NCBI GenBank assembly: GCA_002314675.1
Contig: DCGZ01000188.1
Span: forward strand, 32,503 to 39,360
Direction: 5' to 3'
Source of the DNA: Fibrobacter sp. UBA1765
Lineage (GTDB): Bacteria; Fibrobacterota; Fibrobacteria; Fibrobacterales; Fibrobacteraceae
DNA: 6,858 bases
In this document: positions 5,950 through 6,858 of the stretch, piece after piece
Layout: every line of letters begins with the position of its first letter
Numbering within the stretch: the first letter of the stretch is position 1
Program-made: the position numbers and the translations under genes
The notes under the pieces: model-generated
The model's database searches: none
Seen by the model: the letters and a program-made list of their open reading frames with translations, nothing else
What the model was told of the DNA's origin: nothing

Positions 5950-6739
5950 GAATATTGGAGTTATTGCCTGGAACACTTTTAGGGAATCGGTTCGTGACAA
6001 GATTCTCTATAACATTGTGTTCCTTACTATTGCTCTTGCATTTTTCAGTATCGTTCTTGGGGAATGGTCCGTGTTTGACCGTGCCCATGTAATCAAGTCT
6101 ACGACGCTTACAATCATGTCTCTTTCGGGGCTCCTGATTTCTGTGTTTGTAGGTATTAGCCTTGTGCAAAAGGAAATCCAGCGCAGGACTGTCCTTACGC
6201 TGCTTTCAAAGCCTATTGGCCGCGCAAGTTTTATCGTTGGCAAGTATTTGGGCCTTATGGGTGTTGTCGCAAGCCATTTGGCGATTCTTACCTGTGTATA
6301 CTACGCGATACTTGTGGTCACGAATTCGTCTCCGACAATTTCCCTCTTGAGCGCAATCTACCTTGTGTTCTGGGAACTTGCAATTGTCGTTGCTGTAGCT
6401 CTTTTGTTCTCCAGCTTTAGTACGCCTGTGATGAGCGCCCTCTTTACCTTGGGTGTTTATTTTGCCGGTCACCTGTCTGGCCAGCTTTTGGAACAGGTGC
6501 GCTTTGTGCAGCGCATGGGAGAAATTGAAGGCACTTCTGGCGCTATTTTAGAGAAGGCCGCTGTTGTAATCCATGCAGTTTTCCCGGGGCTTTATCGCTT
6601 TAACATTAGCAGCTACGTAGTTCATGGCTTGGAACTTCCTGATATGTATTTGCTCTGGAGTACCTTGTATGCTGTTGGCTATGCCGCTGTATTCCTTGCG
6701 ATTGCAAGCTGGTGGTTTTCTAAGAGGGACTTTTTGTAA
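5936..6739 (+). CDS. ABC-2 type transporter permease (NosY-like)
   Basis: The 267-aa integral membrane protein is the likely channel-forming partner of the preceding ATPase. Six hydrophobic helices can be placed at about 24-42, 56-77, 103-128, 138-160, 163-181 and 238-260. The cytoplasmic stretch after the second helix, KEIQRRT-LTLLSKPIGR (79-96), continued by a GKYLG motif, matches the coupling region of NosY-type ABC-2 permeases. A long, mostly extracytoplasmic loop of about 55 residues lies between helices 5 and 6. The length is normal for the family and the C-terminus (KRDFL) is positively charged and cytoplasmic. The start is GTG, overlapping the ATPase gene by 14 bases. No substrate-binding protein or periplasmic adaptor gene is visible, which fits an exporter, but the operon could not extend beyond 6739 on this strand without crossing the repeats that follow. 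Confidence 0.88.
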   Translation: MQSLKNIGVIAWNTFRESVRDKILYNIVFLTIALAFFSIVLGEWSVFDRAHVIKSTTLTIMSLSGLLISVFVGISLVQKEIQRRTVLTLLSKPIGRASFIVGKYLGLMGVVASHLAILTCVYYAILVVTNSSPTISLLSAIYLVFWELAIVVAVALLFSSFSTPVMSALFTLGVYFAGHLSGQLLEQVRFVQRMGEIEGTSGAILEKAAVVIHAVFPGLYRFNISSYVVHGLELPDMYLLWSTLYAVGYAAVFLAIASWWFSKRDFL

Positions 6740-6740
6740 T

Positions 6741-6782
6741 TAGTGGCTAGGATTTAGGGTCTAGGATCTGGTGGTTAGTGAA
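6741..6782. repeat. Six-unit 7-bp tandem repeat after the permease stop
   Basis: Starting one base after the TAA stop (6737-6739), six heptamers run without a gap: TAGTGGC, TAGGATT, TAGGGTC, TAGGATC, TGGTGGT, TAGTGAA. Five of six begin with TAG. The unit length (7), copy number (6) and total length (42 bp) equal those of the array beside the uvrC stop, but the unit sequence is unrelated. Confidence 0.75.
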
Positions 6783-6787
6783 TGTTG

Positions 6788-6858
6788 ATTTTCCATGTTT
6801 AGGTATGAGGACGCTTCGCTCTGAGGTCGATGCTTCGCATCTAGAGGGTTTGATAATT
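6788..6858. repeat. Hairpin-bearing intergenic repeat with GAGG-led units
   Basis: No gene is seen. The segment begins with ATTTTCCATGT (6788-6798), close to ATTTTTCATGT on the minus strand at 42-52 near the left array. GAGG occurs at 6807, 6823 and 6844, leading two related units that each contain GCTTCGC (6813-6819 and 6832-6838). The second holds a perfect hairpin, GATGC-ttc-GCATC (6829-6841). It could act as a weak terminator or mRNA 3' stabiliser for the ABC operon; there is no clear T-run. The element may continue past the window. Confidence 0.5.

Noticed and set aside
5723..6169. 148-codon minus-strand frame across the ATPase/permease junction
   Set aside because: It runs antisense to two genes with clear motifs and its translation shows no recognisable domain.
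1..6858. Hidden defence, phage or retroelement system
   Set aside because: Every sizeable coding region is accounted for by repair, division, sugar-nucleotide or transport proteins. The RNA unit fits 6S RNA, and no reverse transcriptase, integrase, nuclease/helicase pair or toxin-antitoxin pair is visible.

Overview
The window looks like chromosomal housekeeping DNA from a Gram-negative, moderate-GC bacterium. Codon usage, the coiled-coil/zapA gene pair and the short heptameric intergenic repeats remind me of Fibrobacter or a close relative in Fibrobacterota. This assignment is by recognition only; no marker gene here proves it.

Layout, left to right. Positions 1-101 are non-coding: a GC-rich imperfectly palindromic segment, then a 42-bp array of six 7-bp units that ends exactly where the uvrC stop codon begins. 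uvrC (102-1982, minus strand) encodes the complete UvrC subunit of the nucleotide-excision-repair nuclease. A 169-bp divergent intergenic region separates it from a plus-strand cell-division cluster. This cluster holds a 289-aa protein that is almost entirely coiled coil, with a ZapB-like N-terminus (2152-3021), and zapA (3056-3361). Behind zapA is a stand-alone RNA gene with a near-consensus sigma70 promoter (3403-3431), a long closing helix and a strong intrinsic terminator (3591-3615). I read it as 6S RNA (ssrS), whose position next to zapA is well known in other bacteria.

A monocistronic UDP-glucuronate 4-epimerase-type sugar-nucleotide gene follows (3718-4692). A tightly coupled three-gene operon closes the window: a 94-aa two-helix membrane protein (4757-5041), an ABC ATPase (5038-5949, 4-base overlap) and an ABC-2-type permease (5936-6739, 14-base overlap, GTG start behind a strong ribosome binding site). 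Positions 6740-6858 are non-coding and mirror the left end: a 42-bp array of six 7-bp units starts one base after the permease stop and is followed by a hairpin-rich repeat.

The genes cover DNA repair, Z-ring assembly, global control of RNA polymerase, envelope polysaccharide precursor supply and a membrane exporter. I see no phage, transposon, CRISPR or defence module. The least expected features are the two stop-codon-adjacent heptamer arrays and the unbroken heptad coiled-coil protein with lysine at most central d positions.
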